64,000 nt of DNA, taken from NCBI RefSeq assembly GCF_002699205.1, contig NZ_PABT01000032.1, positions 62,001-126,000 of the forward strand. The letters are read 5' to 3'. Source of the DNA: Allomuricauda sp. (lineage in GTDB: Bacteria; Bacteroidota; Bacteroidia; Flavobacteriales; Flavobacteriaceae). Within the stretch, counting starts at the first letter, position 1, and each line of letters starts with the position of its first letter. The notes under the pieces are model-generated. The model was not told where the DNA came from. It ran no database searches and saw nothing but the letters and a program-made list of their open reading frames with translations. The position numbers and the translations under genes were made by a program. Shown piece after piece: positions 42,493-51,421 of this stretch.

Positions 42493-43341
42493 TTATACAT
42501 TTTTATACGTTTGGATCATTTCCAATGGAGATTTATGTGCTCTGCCAGCAGCTTTTTCGAAATCCGAAGGCACATCGTTGGCCCCATTTCGGATACCTTC
42601 ATAAATGCCTGCGATAATGGTACCCAGGAATTCCCCTAAAGCCGCTTGACGTTCTTTTTTATAGTCTTCAACTGAAATGGATGTAAATGTCAAATCCGTA
42701 CCATAAACTTGGTTGATATAAGAAGCCAACTGGTCCTGTGTTATGGCCTCTCCAACAAGACTCAAGGTTTGTCCGTCCAAATCGTCGTTCAACAATATTT
42801 GAGCGTAGGCAAACCCCAGTTCCAAACGACTGGTATAGGTACAATTGCCATCGGCAGCACAATTGGTAATTCCTCCCTCTTTGATGTAGGTGTCAATATA
42901 TTCAAGATCAGGCTCAATATAAATGCCGTTTCTGCCGATCACAAAGTCCAAACCTGAATTGCGGATATCCTCTTCGGTTTGTCGGTTACTTTGCACCACA
43001 GGACTGAACGCAGTGTTTTTTTCGTCGCCCACAATACTGGTATAGACTATTTTTTGAACCCCGTTTTGTTTTGCGGCTTCGATAACGTTTCGGTGTTGCT
43101 GGATACGCTTTTGGGGGTCATCCATTCCCGAGACCAACAAAACTTTGTCAACACCTTTTAAGACTTCGTTGAATTCTTCGCGACTGTTATAATCACCTTT
43201 TCGAACCTCCACGCCCAAATGTGCTGCTTTTTTTGGGGTACGGGCAATGCCGATTACATTTTCTTTTCCAATTTCCTGAATCAATGCTTTTATAATGGCG
43301 GAACCCAATTGCCCGCTGGCTGTTGTGACTGCTATTTTCAT
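42493..43341 (-). CDS. NmrA/atypical SDR family NAD(P)-binding protein
   Basis: 282 residues. The Rossmann start is VTTASGQLGSAIIKALI (residues ~4-20), with DKVLLVSGMDD and IVYTSIVGDEKN, as in NmrA-like and quinone-oxidoreductase-2-type atypical SDRs; no YxxxK catalytic pair is evident. Such proteins reduce quinones or sense NAD(P). Its ATG overlaps the TAA of the zinc-ribbon gene upstream by one base (TAATG), so the two are co-translated. A terminator follows. Confidence 0.88.
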   Translation of the reverse strand: MKIAVTTASGQLGSAIIKALIQEIGKENVIGIARTPKKAAHLGVEVRKGDYNSREEFNEVLKGVDKVLLVSGMDDPQKRIQQHRNVIEAAKQNGVQKIVYTSIVGDEKNTAFSPVVQSNRQTEEDIRNSGLDFVIGRNGIYIEPDLEYIDTYIKEGGITNCAADGNCTYTSRLELGFAYAQILLNDDLDGQTLSLVGEAITQDQLASYINQVYGTDLTFTSISVEDYKKERQAALGEFLGTIIAGIYEGIRNGANDVPSDFEKAAGRAHKSPLEMIQTYKNV

Positions 43342-43541
43342 TACTGTTGTTTTAATTTTAATTCCTTCAATTCTTTTTCAAGGGATTCGGCCTTGGCCTT
43401 AAATTTTTCAAGGGCCTTTTTCATTTGCCCGATTTTTTTGAAGGCTTCCTCATCTTGGACGGCTTGGTAAATAACTTCGCCGTTGTTTTCTTTTATTCTT
43501 GATTTACTTCCACAGGTGGGGCAGAGTGCTATTTTGCTCAT
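43341..43541 (-). CDS. Small zinc-ribbon/coiled-coil protein
   Basis: 66 residues from ATG 43541 (MSKIALCPTCGSKSR). One CxxC pair (CPTC) near the N-terminus could hold zinc with a partner protein. The rest is a Lys/Glu-rich amphipathic coiled coil (about 30-66) ending LKELKLKQQ. It is translationally coupled to the NmrA-like gene. Function unknown; probably a small adaptor or nucleic-acid-associated protein. Confidence 0.65.
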   Translation of the reverse strand: MSKIALCPTCGSKSRIKENNGEVIYQAVQDEEAFKKIGQMKKALEKFKAKAESLEKELKELKLKQQ

Positions 43542-43638
43542 ATCTATTTCAATTTGAATAATATGATACAAAGCTAAGCGGGGAGAGGGGGGAGGTAAAG
43601 GTCAATCCTTTGCCAATTATGGTAAATCTGAAACTTGG

Positions 43639-44502
43639 TCAGAAATTCTTTTTGTACTCGTTAGGCGTAAAACCGGTATGTTTTTTAAAGAATTTAGTGA
43701 AATTGGTCACTTCATCAAACCCTATTGCATACGCAATTTCCTTGATACTGAGGTTGCTACTGAAAAGCATTCGCTTAATTTCCAGCACAACATAGTTGTC
43801 TATAAAAGTTTTGGCCGTGTTCAGGGTAAATTCCTGAACTATTTGGTTCAAATGTTTTGTTGAAATGCGCATTTGTTCGGCATAGTCCTTTACGTTGCGG
43901 GTTTTGTGATAGGTGCTCTCCACCAGATTTTTAAACTGAAGGAATAAGGGATAATGCTCCTTGTTCAGTTTGTTCGTCATTGTGGAGCGTGCCAGCCGTT
44001 CCAATCGCAATAGATACAATTCAAGCATTTTGGCAATGATCTCCTTCTGGGCATAAGTATTTTTATTTTGAAGTTCCGCAATGGCCTGTTCCAGGAAAAA
44101 ATTGTTGAAGTCACAGTTTTTTACCAATGGGTCGGAGATGTGATAATTATAAAGATGTGAGATCAATTCAATCGATGATCTAGAGAAATACTTTAATACA
44201 AAGTCTTCCGTGAAAATCACCAAATATCCCTTGTATTGAAGCTTGCCCCTGAAAGCGTGGACCTGTCCCTTTGCTATTTTTAGTACCGTACCTTTTTCAA
44301 TTCTGAACCGTTCCAAATCGATTTGATGCTCCCCAGAACCCTCGGTAACAATCAAGAGTGCAAAAAATGTTATTCGGTGCAGTTGCCTTGGGTCGTGTTC
44401 CAGGTCGCCATCAATACGGGAAAAGAGTTCGGATAAGCTCAAGAATTCAATATCCGTAGCACCTTCGGTACTATTAAACTGTATGTTCGGGATCGTGTTC
44501 AA
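43639..44502 (-). CDS. AraC family transcriptional regulator
   Basis: 287 residues from TTG 44502, the only start in the frame. The N-terminal ~150 residues form a cupin-like sensor (GSGEHQIDLERFRIEKGTVLKIAKGQVHAF). The C-terminal ~100 residues have the double AraC helix-turn-helix (VKDYAEQMRISTKHLNQIVQE and SIKEIAYAIGFDEVTNFTKFFKKHTGFTPNEYKK). It probably regulates the zinc-ribbon/NmrA pair (97 nt downstream) or the redox operon upstream on the same strand. Effector unknown. Confidence 0.9.
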   Translation of the reverse strand: MNTIPNIQFNSTEGATDIEFLSLSELFSRIDGDLEHDPRQLHRITFFALLIVTEGSGEHQIDLERFRIEKGTVLKIAKGQVHAFRGKLQYKGYLVIFTEDFVLKYFSRSSIELISHLYNYHISDPLVKNCDFNNFFLEQAIAELQNKNTYAQKEIIAKMLELYLLRLERLARSTMTNKLNKEHYPLFLQFKNLVESTYHKTRNVKDYAEQMRISTKHLNQIVQEFTLNTAKTFIDNYVVLEIKRMLFSSNLSIKEIAYAIGFDEVTNFTKFFKKHTGFTPNEYKKNF

Positions 44503-44588
44503 AAGAGGGTACGTGGTTCACAAGAAACCTTTAACTGACTTTAGTTTATGTGAATATAGTTTGTATAAGGTAAGATACCTGAATTTTG

Positions 44589-45512
44589 TCAAGAAAAATA
44601 AGGAAGTACTTTTTCACCAATCTCTTCAATCATTTTTTCCGCTGGACTTGAGCCATATTTCAAATTTATGATCACATGATTTACACCATGGGATTCCAAT
44701 GATTTTAAATGCTCGATCAAATAATCCGTTCCCGATCTGAACCCAAGGTGAATGGGTGTTGGTTTAGCGTTGGGATCTTCGGTCAAATCAACGTACAACG
44801 ATTGCATAAAAGGTTTCCATTCTTTTCCTGCATGGGTAAGTGCATTTCTCCATTGGTGCATTACCATTTGCAAGGTTTTAAAATCCCTGGGATAATATAG
44901 CCAACCATCCGAATGTTCGGCAATCCAGTCCAGTGATTGTCCCGAGTGTCCAGTAACCAGCATCGGTGTGTTGTTGTTATACTTGGGCAATAGATCTATT
45001 CCGCCAGTGGTTTTGCCATAAAATTTTGAAGCGTAAACAGGAAAATCCCCTTGTAGTGCCTTAATGTAGAAAAAGCTGTCCCTAAACAGTTCAGATTTGT
45101 GTTCCAGATTTTGATCAAAAGCGGGGTACTCTTTTGGACGATCCCCAGAGGCGACACCTAAAACCAGTCTTTCATTGGAAAGGATTTGAAGACTGTTGAT
45201 TGATTTTACCATATGAACAGGATGCCGTAGGGGCAAAATGATACTTCCTGTACCCAAAACAATATTCTTGGTATGATTCATTATATGCGCCATATAGATC
45301 CACGGATCGTAGATTTGGCCAACATCCCCAAAATTGGGGTCGTTAAAAGGGACATCTCGAAACCACAACGCCTTAAAACCTAAATCTTCAGCTTTTTTTG
45401 CAAGCCGCTCTTGGTTTTTCATCGTTGGGATTGCACCACTGTACGATTCCAAGGGAAATACCAATCCCAAAGTCAATTTCCCCCTTGTTGCTATGTTACT
45501 GAACGCACTCAT
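44589..45512 (-). CDS. LLM-class (luciferase-like) flavin oxidoreductase
   Basis: 307 residues; a TIM-barrel of the bacterial-luciferase/F420-like superfamily. Typical blocks are LTLGLVFPLESY at the start, KAEDLGFKALWFRDVPF, IVLGTGSIILPLRHPVHMVKSI, LVLGVASGDRPKEYPAF and a GHSGQSLDWIAEHSDGWLYYPRD stretch. It likely uses FMNH2 with a reductase partner; the neighbouring nitroreductase-like gene could supply reduced flavin. The start overlaps the SDR stop by 4 nt (ATGA). Confidence 0.9.
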   Translation of the reverse strand: MSAFSNIATRGKLTLGLVFPLESYSGAIPTMKNQERLAKKAEDLGFKALWFRDVPFNDPNFGDVGQIYDPWIYMAHIMNHTKNIVLGTGSIILPLRHPVHMVKSINSLQILSNERLVLGVASGDRPKEYPAFDQNLEHKSELFRDSFFYIKALQGDFPVYASKFYGKTTGGIDLLPKYNNNTPMLVTGHSGQSLDWIAEHSDGWLYYPRDFKTLQMVMHQWRNALTHAGKEWKPFMQSLYVDLTEDPNAKPTPIHLGFRSGTDYLIEHLKSLESHGVNHVIINLKYGSSPAEKMIEEIGEKVLPYFS

Positions 45513-46312
45513 AGGGATATCTCCAAAACCTTGTTCGTTTCAGTAATCAATTGGGTGATTTTTTTATCATCATAAGCATCGGTATGGGCCTTGTTGAAAG
45601 CGCCCCGGTCATTGTCAAAATATTGCCCGCTACTTTCACTGTATTTGTCCGAAGTGGCCAAATCATACAGAATCGTGGCTCCTTTGTTTGCCGGTGACCA
45701 ATGCTGTCCGTAGGCTTCTTGGACCATTTTGGTATTCAATAGGGAACCTGGGTTTACCGCGATAACATTTAAGGATTGTTTTGTTTTTGCCAAATAAAAA
45801 CTCCACATGGTCAATGCCAATTTACTTTGCGCATATGCTTCTTGATCGGTTAGCAATTCTTTTCCCATCAAAGCTGTGAGAGATACGGTAGATTGTGCTG
45901 CGGAGCTTAAATTTATTACCCGCGGCGCACTACTTTTTTCAAGAAGGGGCAAAAGTCCATTGGTTAAAAGGTACGGAGCAAAATAATTTACGGCAAACCG
46001 CATATCCAAGTTGTTTTGATTACGGCTTGATGGGCTTTTATAGACCCCTGCATTGTTGATCAAAACATCTATTTTTATAACCTTTTCAGAAATTTCACTG
46101 ACCATGCGCTGAATACTGTCAAAATCTGACAAATCCGATACAAACCCCGTTACGTTTTCCTGGTTTGACAGGTCTTTTATCTCAGTAACCGTCTTTTGTA
46201 GTTTTTCACGGTTTCTACCGTGGAGTAGGAGATGGTCTCCATTCTTAGCCAACGCAATGGCCGCCAATTTCCCGATACCGTCCGTACTCCCTGTGATTAA
46301 AATAGTTTTCAA
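45509..46312 (-). CDS. SDR family oxidoreductase
   Basis: 267 residues; a classical short-chain dehydrogenase. Cofactor motif is TGSTDGIG (7-14), NNAG is present in VLINNAGVYK, and the catalytic YxxxK is YAQSKLAL, with the preceding Ser in NLSSAAQST. NADP preference is suggested by the Arg-containing HGRNREKL. It lies in the operon between the DUF4437 lipoprotein (2 nt) and the LLM oxidoreductase (4-nt overlap). Substrate unknown. Confidence 0.92.
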   Translation of the reverse strand: MKTILITGSTDGIGKLAAIALAKNGDHLLLHGRNREKLQKTVTEIKDLSNQENVTGFVSDLSDFDSIQRMVSEISEKVIKIDVLINNAGVYKSPSSRNQNNLDMRFAVNYFAPYLLTNGLLPLLEKSSAPRVINLSSAAQSTVSLTALMGKELLTDQEAYAQSKLALTMWSFYLAKTKQSLNVIAVNPGSLLNTKMVQEAYGQHWSPANKGATILYDLATSDKYSESSGQYFDNDRGAFNKAHTDAYDDKKITQLITETNKVLEISL

Positions 46313-46314
46313 TG

Positions 46315-47187
46315 CTAGTCGATTTTTATGGAACCATTGGTCCGTATGTAAATAATGGCCTCTTCTTCCGTTTGATTGGAAATAGTATGTGCAGATTTGT
46401 TGGTTGAGCTGAAATAACTGCCAGCATCGAGATTTACAATTTCTCCTGTTTGCGGCAGTTTATAATTGATTCCACTTTGTATTACAACAGCATGAAAAAT
46501 AGTTCCATCACTCATCAATACTCCGTTAAAACCAATGGGCAGTTTCACAAAAAAGCCTTGAAGTGCATCGTCTGTTCGGCTTTGCCATAGAAAACTGATT
46601 TCAGCCTTGTTGTCAGCAGCTATCCATTTGCTTTGATTGCTGTTCAACCACACTACATTGGAAGCGTCTATATTGATGGGTCTTTCACCATTGTCAAAGG
46701 CTTCATCTGTTGGTTTTACCAAATAGGGGCCTTGGTCTATTTCCACATAGGCAATGTTTTCGTCGCCTTTGGCTGATGTAATATGGGCCTCGCCCGTGGG
46801 TTGTGTCCAAAAACTACCAGGCGACATCCACATATTTTCTGCTTTGGGGTCATCATTGTGAATAGTGCCTTTTATGACTACGGCACGGTAGGTTACGTTA
46901 TGGATATGCGGTGGTGATGAAAACCCATCTTCAAATTTTGCTAGAAAACCGGTTGGCACGGTACCGTTTCTATCCCCCCAAATTGTTCCTGCCTGTGGAC
47001 TATTGTCGCCACGGGCGGGATTCAACTTTTCCCAAATAATATCGGAACCCAATACCACTTTGTTGGTTGGGCTTTGTGTTTCAATAACCTTGTTATCGTT
47101 TTCCGTAGGAGTTTTTGTAGTTTGATTACAACCAAACATGAGCCCCAATGGTACCACGGACCATAAAATCTTTAGACGAAATCCCAT
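46315..47187 (-). CDS. DUF4437 cupin lipoprotein
   Basis: 290 residues from ATG 47187; the frame extends upstream but the signal peptide starts here. The lipobox is LMFGC with C20. Two cupin-like halves follow, with metal-type histidines in [23 protein letters not shown] and [12 protein letters not shown]. The family is predicted to be a small-molecule-binding or metal-dependent cupin. It lies 4 nt after the nitroreductase gene and 2 nt before the SDR gene. Confidence 0.85.
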   Translation of the reverse strand: MGFRLKILWSVVPLGLMFGCNQTTKTPTENDNKVIETQSPTNKVVLGSDIIWEKLNPARGDNSPQAGTIWGDRNGTVPTGFLAKFEDGFSSPPHIHNVTYRAVVIKGTIHNDDPKAENMWMSPGSFWTQPTGEAHITSAKGDENIAYVEIDQGPYLVKPTDEAFDNGERPINIDASNVVWLNSNQSKWIAADNKAEISFLWQSRTDDALQGFFVKLPIGFNGVLMSDGTIFHAVVIQSGINYKLPQTGEIVNLDAGSYFSSTNKSAHTISNQTEEEAIIYIRTNGSIKID

Positions 47188-47191
47188 TATA

Positions 47192-47881
47192 TTATATTTC
47201 AGTGAAAATCTCTTCTTTTGGTAATCGGGACTTTGGTAAACTGGCATTAAAATCGTTTGCCGATCTATATCCCAAACCTACCATCACGAGTGAGGTATAT
47301 CCTTTTTCGCGCAACCCGAATTCTTCATCCAAAGCTTTTACATCTATTCCTTCCATCGGTACAGCATCTATTCCCAAAGCAGCAACACCAAGCAGAAAAT
47401 TACCAATGTTCAGATAGACTTGTTTTTCCATCCAATGTTGGACATCCTTTAAATCGTATTTATGGATATTGGTGAAAATGTGGGCTGCCCCAAGATTTTG
47501 TTTTTTAAATTCTTCCTTCGCATATCTTCCATCTTCATCCTCAATATCCGTTACGTGCTTTAGATAGGAATTATCTATTTCTGTTCTTGCGCAAAACAAA
47601 ACGACGTGCGACGCATTTAATACCTTGGGTTTATTAAAACTAAAGAAACCATCTGTTCCCTTGGCCAGTCTTTTTTTACCTTCCTCCGTGCTGGCGATTA
47701 TAAAGTGCCAAGGTTGTGAGTTGACCGAAGAGGGACTCATTTGTAGAAGCGCCTTGATATTTTCTTCATTTTCTGAAGAGATTTTTTTGGTTGGATCAAA
47801 CTCTTTCGTGGTATATCTCCAATTCAAAATCTGTTTAATGTTAACCGCGTGATTGACCTTTGTATCCATGTGTATTTTCAT
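47192..47881 (-). CDS. nfsB: Oxygen-insensitive NAD(P)H nitroreductase
   Basis: 229 residues; an FMN-dependent nitroreductase of the NfsB/dihydropteridine-reductase type. Visible are [15 protein letters not shown] (phosphate-binding Arg), [41 protein letters not shown], and VMVGLGYRS near the end. It reduces quinones, nitro compounds or flavins. It is the first gene of a four-gene operon (with DUF4437, SDR, LLM oxidoreductase) and is divergent from an HxlR regulator. M5 (47869) is an alternative start. Confidence 0.92.
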   Translation of the reverse strand: MKIHMDTKVNHAVNIKQILNWRYTTKEFDPTKKISSENEENIKALLQMSPSSVNSQPWHFIIASTEEGKKRLAKGTDGFFSFNKPKVLNASHVVLFCARTEIDNSYLKHVTDIEDEDGRYAKEEFKKQNLGAAHIFTNIHKYDLKDVQHWMEKQVYLNIGNFLLGVAALGIDAVPMEGIDVKALDEEFGLREKGYTSLVMVGLGYRSANDFNASLPKSRLPKEEIFTEI

Positions 47882-47884
47882 TTA

Positions 47885-47927
47885 AACTATACTATTTATA
47901 GTTGCAAACCTAAGTATAGTATTATAC
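47885..47927. promoter_or_regulatory. Predicted HxlR operators in the divergent promoter region
   Basis: AACTATA-N5-TATAGTT (47885-47903) is a perfect 7-bp-arm palindrome, and GTATA-N4-TATAC (47914-47927) is a second, shorter one. Both lie between the nitroreductase operon and the HxlR gene, in the place where HxlR regulators usually bind. A further AGTATAG follows near 47952. Confidence 0.65.
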
Positions 47928-47963
47928 CTTTGCAATAACGGTCATAAATGATAGTATAGACTT

Positions 47964-48344
47964 ATGGAAGAAAATGAACCAAAGATGCTCAGTTATAGAG
48001 GGACTAAATACCCGTGTTGTGCCAGTTTGACAATGGGGATTATAGGCGGAAAATGGAAAACGGTGATTCTTTATCATTTGATGCATGATACTTTGAGGTA
48101 CAATGAATTGAGAAAGTCCATGCCCACGGTAACCGAGAGGACCTTGAGCCTACAATTAAAAGCCCTGGAGGAAGATGGCTTGATAAAAAGAAAGGTGTAC
48201 ACCTCAAAACCACCGTTAAAAGTGGAGTACTCTCTTACAGATTTTGGCAAAACTTTAATACCCCTTATCCAGTCCATAGCGGATTGGGGTGATTATGTTG
48301 TTGAAAATTATTCTGACGAGAAAAATTTAACCATGGAAGAGTAG
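47964..48344 (+). CDS. HxlR family transcriptional regulator
   Basis: 126 residues. The HxlR hallmarks are the CC pair (YPCCASLTMGIIGGKWKTVILYHL), then LRYNELRKSMPTVTERTLSLQLKALEEDGLI and KPPLKVEYSLTDFGKTL. The paired cysteines near residue 20 are at the position of the redox/electrophile-sensing Cys of HypR/YodB-type members. Divergent from the nitroreductase operon with palindromes between, so it most likely represses that operon until oxidants or quinones react with it. Confidence 0.93.
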   Translation: MEENEPKMLSYRGTKYPCCASLTMGIIGGKWKTVILYHLMHDTLRYNELRKSMPTVTERTLSLQLKALEEDGLIKRKVYTSKPPLKVEYSLTDFGKTLIPLIQSIADWGDYVVENYSDEKNLTMEE

Positions 48345-48353
48345 GGGATGTGG

Positions 48354-50528
48354 CTATTTCTTTTTAGCCTCCACCAACTCCAATTGATCCACACTGACAT
48401 TGGTGGTAAACATACCGTAGTTCACGGTAGCTTTGCCTTTTTCCAAGGTATCTATGCTACCCACAGCCTTGCCATCCATTAAACGTACACGGTCACCGAC
48501 TTTAAAAACAGGGCGGGGTTTGTTTTTTTCGGCCTGGATTTCCTTTTTCTTTTTGATTTTCTTTTCTACCCGAACTTTTTTGATTTTTTGCTCCAATTCT
48601 TGGGCAACCTGTTTTTTCGCCTCTTGTTTTGCCTTTGTTTTTTTGGCGGTGGTTTTTTTGCGCTTACTGTTCTCTGTCTCCACAATACGGAGCATTTCAG
48701 AGATCAACGGACGTTTTTTCTTATCGATAAAATATTTTTCCGCGATGGTGTTCACCTTATTGCCCAACTGTATCATCCGCTGATTGTGGTCATACAGCTC
48801 TTGGTAGCTCTCCAGTTTGGATTTTATCTTGGAATTCAGTTGTTCCAATCGTTCTGATTCCTCTCGGGCCTTGTTTTCCTTTTCCTTTAATTTAGAGCCG
48901 GTTTCCACCATTTTGCTTCGCTCTTTTTGCAATTTGGCAATAGTAGCGTCAAACCGGACCTTTCCGCGTTCAATTTTTTTCTTCGCTTTATTGATCAAAG
49001 AGTAGGGGATACCGTTCTTTTGGGCAACCTCAAACGTAAACGAGCTTCCAGCTTCACCCAGTATCAATTGAAAAGTAGGCTCCAACGTTTTGGAGTTAAA
49101 CAACATATTGGCGTTGGTGGCATGGGGAAGTTCGTTGGCCAAGGCTTTCAAATTGGCGTAGTGGGTCGTGATTACCCCATAGGCCTCACGCTCATAGAAC
49201 ACTTCCAAAAATGCTTCTGCCAGCGCACCTCCCAATTCGGGATCACTTCCTGTGCCGAACTCATCGATCAGGAACAACGTTCTATCGTTGCACTTCTTTA
49301 GAAAATAATTCATGTTTTTGAGCCGATAACTGTACGTACTCAAATGATTTTCAATGGATTGATTATCACCAATATCCGTCAAGATCTTATCAAAAAAACA
49401 AACTGAACTACGCTCGTGGACCGGAATCAACATACCACTTTGAAGCATTACTTGAAGTAGCCCGATTGTTTTTAATGTGATACTTTTCCCTCCGGCATTG
49501 GGCCCTGAGATGACGATAATACGGTTTTCCCGATGCAGTTTTATGGTCTGCGGCCAGGTTTTTTCGTTCTTGCGTTTGTTGGACAAATAAAGAAGTGGGT
49601 GGTAGGCATCTCTCAGATGAAGCTCTTGTTCCTCGTTGATCTCTGGCAAAACGCCATTCATATCATTGGCATATTTGGCCTTTGCGGCTGTAATGTCCGT
49701 ATCGGAAAGATATTTTTGATACTCCTGTAACAATTCAAAATAAGGCCTTATATCGTCGGTGAGCTTGTTTAGGATACGTTGGATTTCTTCTTTTTCCTCA
49801 AACTCCAGGTTGTTGAGTTCCCTGGTGTAGGTCAAAGTGGCTTCTGGCACAATGTACACGATACTCCCGGTTTTGGAAGTCCCCATTACGGTACCCTTCA
49901 CCTTTTTGCGGTGCATGGCCTTTACCGCCAATACCCTACGGTTTTCCATTACCGATTCGCGGATTTCATCCAAAAAGTCCGAAGACTGGTAACGGCCCAG
50001 TGCGGCACTGAAACTTTGGTTGATTTTGCTGCGTACCTCGTTGATTTTGCCACGGATATATCGCAGCTCGTCCGAAGCTGAATCCTTGACTTCACCAAAC
50101 TTGTCTATGACATCATCAATGGCACCGGGAATTTCCGGATGTAGTTCCAATGCATTCACTTTCTGGTGGAGTAGTGGGTAGTACTCTTTGAACTTTTTAA
50201 AGAATTTTTGATGGATCGCCACAGTTTTGCAGATACCCCCAATTTTTCTGAAACCAGCAATCTCCAAAGTGCTATTGTCTATCTTTAAGAGACCAAGCTC
50301 GCTGTTGATTTGGTCAAAACCATGGTTTGGAATACGGTTATCGTTGGAAAAGGAGGCCAAATACTCCGAGGTTTGCCCTAGAACATTCACCAGTTCCTCT
50401 TTGTGCCGGAACGGTTTTATCTCCAACGCATCCACTTTGCCCAGCTCAGTATTGCATCGCGCCGCAATCTGGGACAATACCGTTGGGAATTCGAGATCCT
50501 GAAGTGTTTTTGGGTGAATATTTTGCAT
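48354..50528 (-). CDS. mutS2: MutS2-like DNA-binding ATPase without the Smr domain
   Basis: 724 residues. The MutS-type ATPase has Walker A GPNAGGKS at about 342-349, Walker B TLFLIDEFGTGSDP at about 417-430, and the STYSYRLKNM signature between. It is followed by a long Lys/Glu coiled coil and a C-terminal KOW-like RVRLMDGKAVGSIDTLEKG...TTNVSVDQLELVE. It lacks the mismatch-recognition domain of MutS and the Smr nuclease domain of typical MutS2. MutS2 proteins bind branched DNA or collided ribosomes; without Smr, cleavage would need another protein. Confidence 0.9.
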   Translation of the reverse strand: MQNIHPKTLQDLEFPTVLSQIAARCNTELGKVDALEIKPFRHKEELVNVLGQTSEYLASFSNDNRIPNHGFDQINSELGLLKIDNSTLEIAGFRKIGGICKTVAIHQKFFKKFKEYYPLLHQKVNALELHPEIPGAIDDVIDKFGEVKDSASDELRYIRGKINEVRSKINQSFSAALGRYQSSDFLDEIRESVMENRRVLAVKAMHRKKVKGTVMGTSKTGSIVYIVPEATLTYTRELNNLEFEEKEEIQRILNKLTDDIRPYFELLQEYQKYLSDTDITAAKAKYANDMNGVLPEINEEQELHLRDAYHPLLYLSNKRKNEKTWPQTIKLHRENRIIVISGPNAGGKSITLKTIGLLQVMLQSGMLIPVHERSSVCFFDKILTDIGDNQSIENHLSTYSYRLKNMNYFLKKCNDRTLFLIDEFGTGSDPELGGALAEAFLEVFYEREAYGVITTHYANLKALANELPHATNANMLFNSKTLEPTFQLILGEAGSSFTFEVAQKNGIPYSLINKAKKKIERGKVRFDATIAKLQKERSKMVETGSKLKEKENKAREESERLEQLNSKIKSKLESYQELYDHNQRMIQLGNKVNTIAEKYFIDKKKRPLISEMLRIVETENSKRKKTTAKKTKAKQEAKKQVAQELEQKIKKVRVEKKIKKKKEIQAEKNKPRPVFKVGDRVRLMDGKAVGSIDTLEKGKATVNYGMFTTNVSVDQLELVEAKKK

Positions 50529-50641
50529 CTTTTTCTGCTAGCAGCGCAAAGATAGAACTTTGGTACGTTTTTGTGTGGGGCCAACCCGGTAAAAACAATT
50601 CGCATTGTGTACTTTTGGTATATCGCTTTAAACGTATCACA

Positions 50642-50746
50642 ATGAGAGGTGACAATACTGTGATCTATATCATCGCCGGGGTTATTTTACTGCATTTTGT
50701 GGTGGGCATTGGGTATTTGATCTATAAGTTGACAAAAAAGAAGTAG
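50642..50746 (+). CDS. Small single-pass membrane protein, 34 residues
   Basis: ATG at 50642 to TAG at 50746. One transmembrane helix (about 7-27, IYIIAGVILLHFVVGIGYLI) is followed by a basic tail KLTKKK, giving a clear N-out/C-in topology. It lies 9 nt before ung and is probably co-transcribed with it. A longer in-frame reading upstream is antisense to mutS2 and not likely used. Confidence 0.65.
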   Translation: MRGDNTVIYIIAGVILLHFVVGIGYLIYKLTKKK

Positions 50747-50755
50747 CGTTAGTAC

Positions 50756-51421
50756 ATGAAAGTGAATATTGAACCCAGTTGGAAGGTAAAATTGCACGAT
50801 GAGTTCGAGAAGCCTTATTTTCTTCAACTTGCGGAATTCGTGAAGCAGGAGTACCGACAAAACACGTGTTACCCAAAGGGTAAGGATATTTTTTCCGCAT
50901 TCGATCATTGTCCATTCCAAAAAACCAAAGTGGTCATTATTGGTCAGGACCCTTATCATGGGCCAAATCAGGCCAATGGCCTATGTTTTTCCGTAAAGGA
51001 CGGCATTCCACATCCTCCGTCCTTGGTCAATATTTTTAAGGAAATCAAAGTGGATATGGGGAAGCCATATCCAGAAAGTGGCAATTTGGAGCGCTGGGCC
51101 GACCAAGGGGTACTACTGTTAAATGCAACCCTTACGGTAAGGGCACATCAGGCAGGCAGCCATCAGAACAAGGGTTGGGAGCGATTTACCGACGCGGTGA
51201 TCAAAACTGTTTCAAATGAATTGGAAGGCGTTATTTTTTTGCTCTGGGGCGGCTTTGCCAAGAAGAAATCAGCGTTGATAGATAAAAACAAACATCATAT
51301 ACTTACCTCTGGCCATCCTTCGCCCTTAAGCGCCAACCGTGGGCTGTGGTTCGGCAATGGACATTTTAGCAAAACAAATAAGCTGTTGGCCCAAATGGGC
51401 AAGGAGCCCATTGATTGGTAG
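50756..51421 (+). CDS. ung: Uracil-DNA glycosylase
   Basis: 221 residues; family 1 UDG. The water-activating motif is GQDPYHG at 63-69 (D65), followed by ANGLCFSV, and the leucine-insertion motif is HPSPLSANRG near the C-terminus. It removes uracil from DNA as the first step of base excision repair. Normal length. ATG start, 9 nt after the small membrane protein. Confidence 0.97.
   Translation: MKVNIEPSWKVKLHDEFEKPYFLQLAEFVKQEYRQNTCYPKGKDIFSAFDHCPFQKTKVVIIGQDPYHGPNQANGLCFSVKDGIPHPPSLVNIFKEIKVDMGKPYPESGNLERWADQGVLLLNATLTVRAHQAGSHQNKGWERFTDAVIKTVSNELEGVIFLLWGGFAKKKSALIDKNKHHILTSGHPSPLSANRGLWFGNGHFSKTNKLLAQMGKEPIDW

Noticed and set aside
50327..50641. Upstream extension of the 34-residue membrane protein
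   Set aside because: This part is antisense to the mutS2 start and lacks protein-like sequence; the hydrophobic helix only begins after the ATG at 50642.
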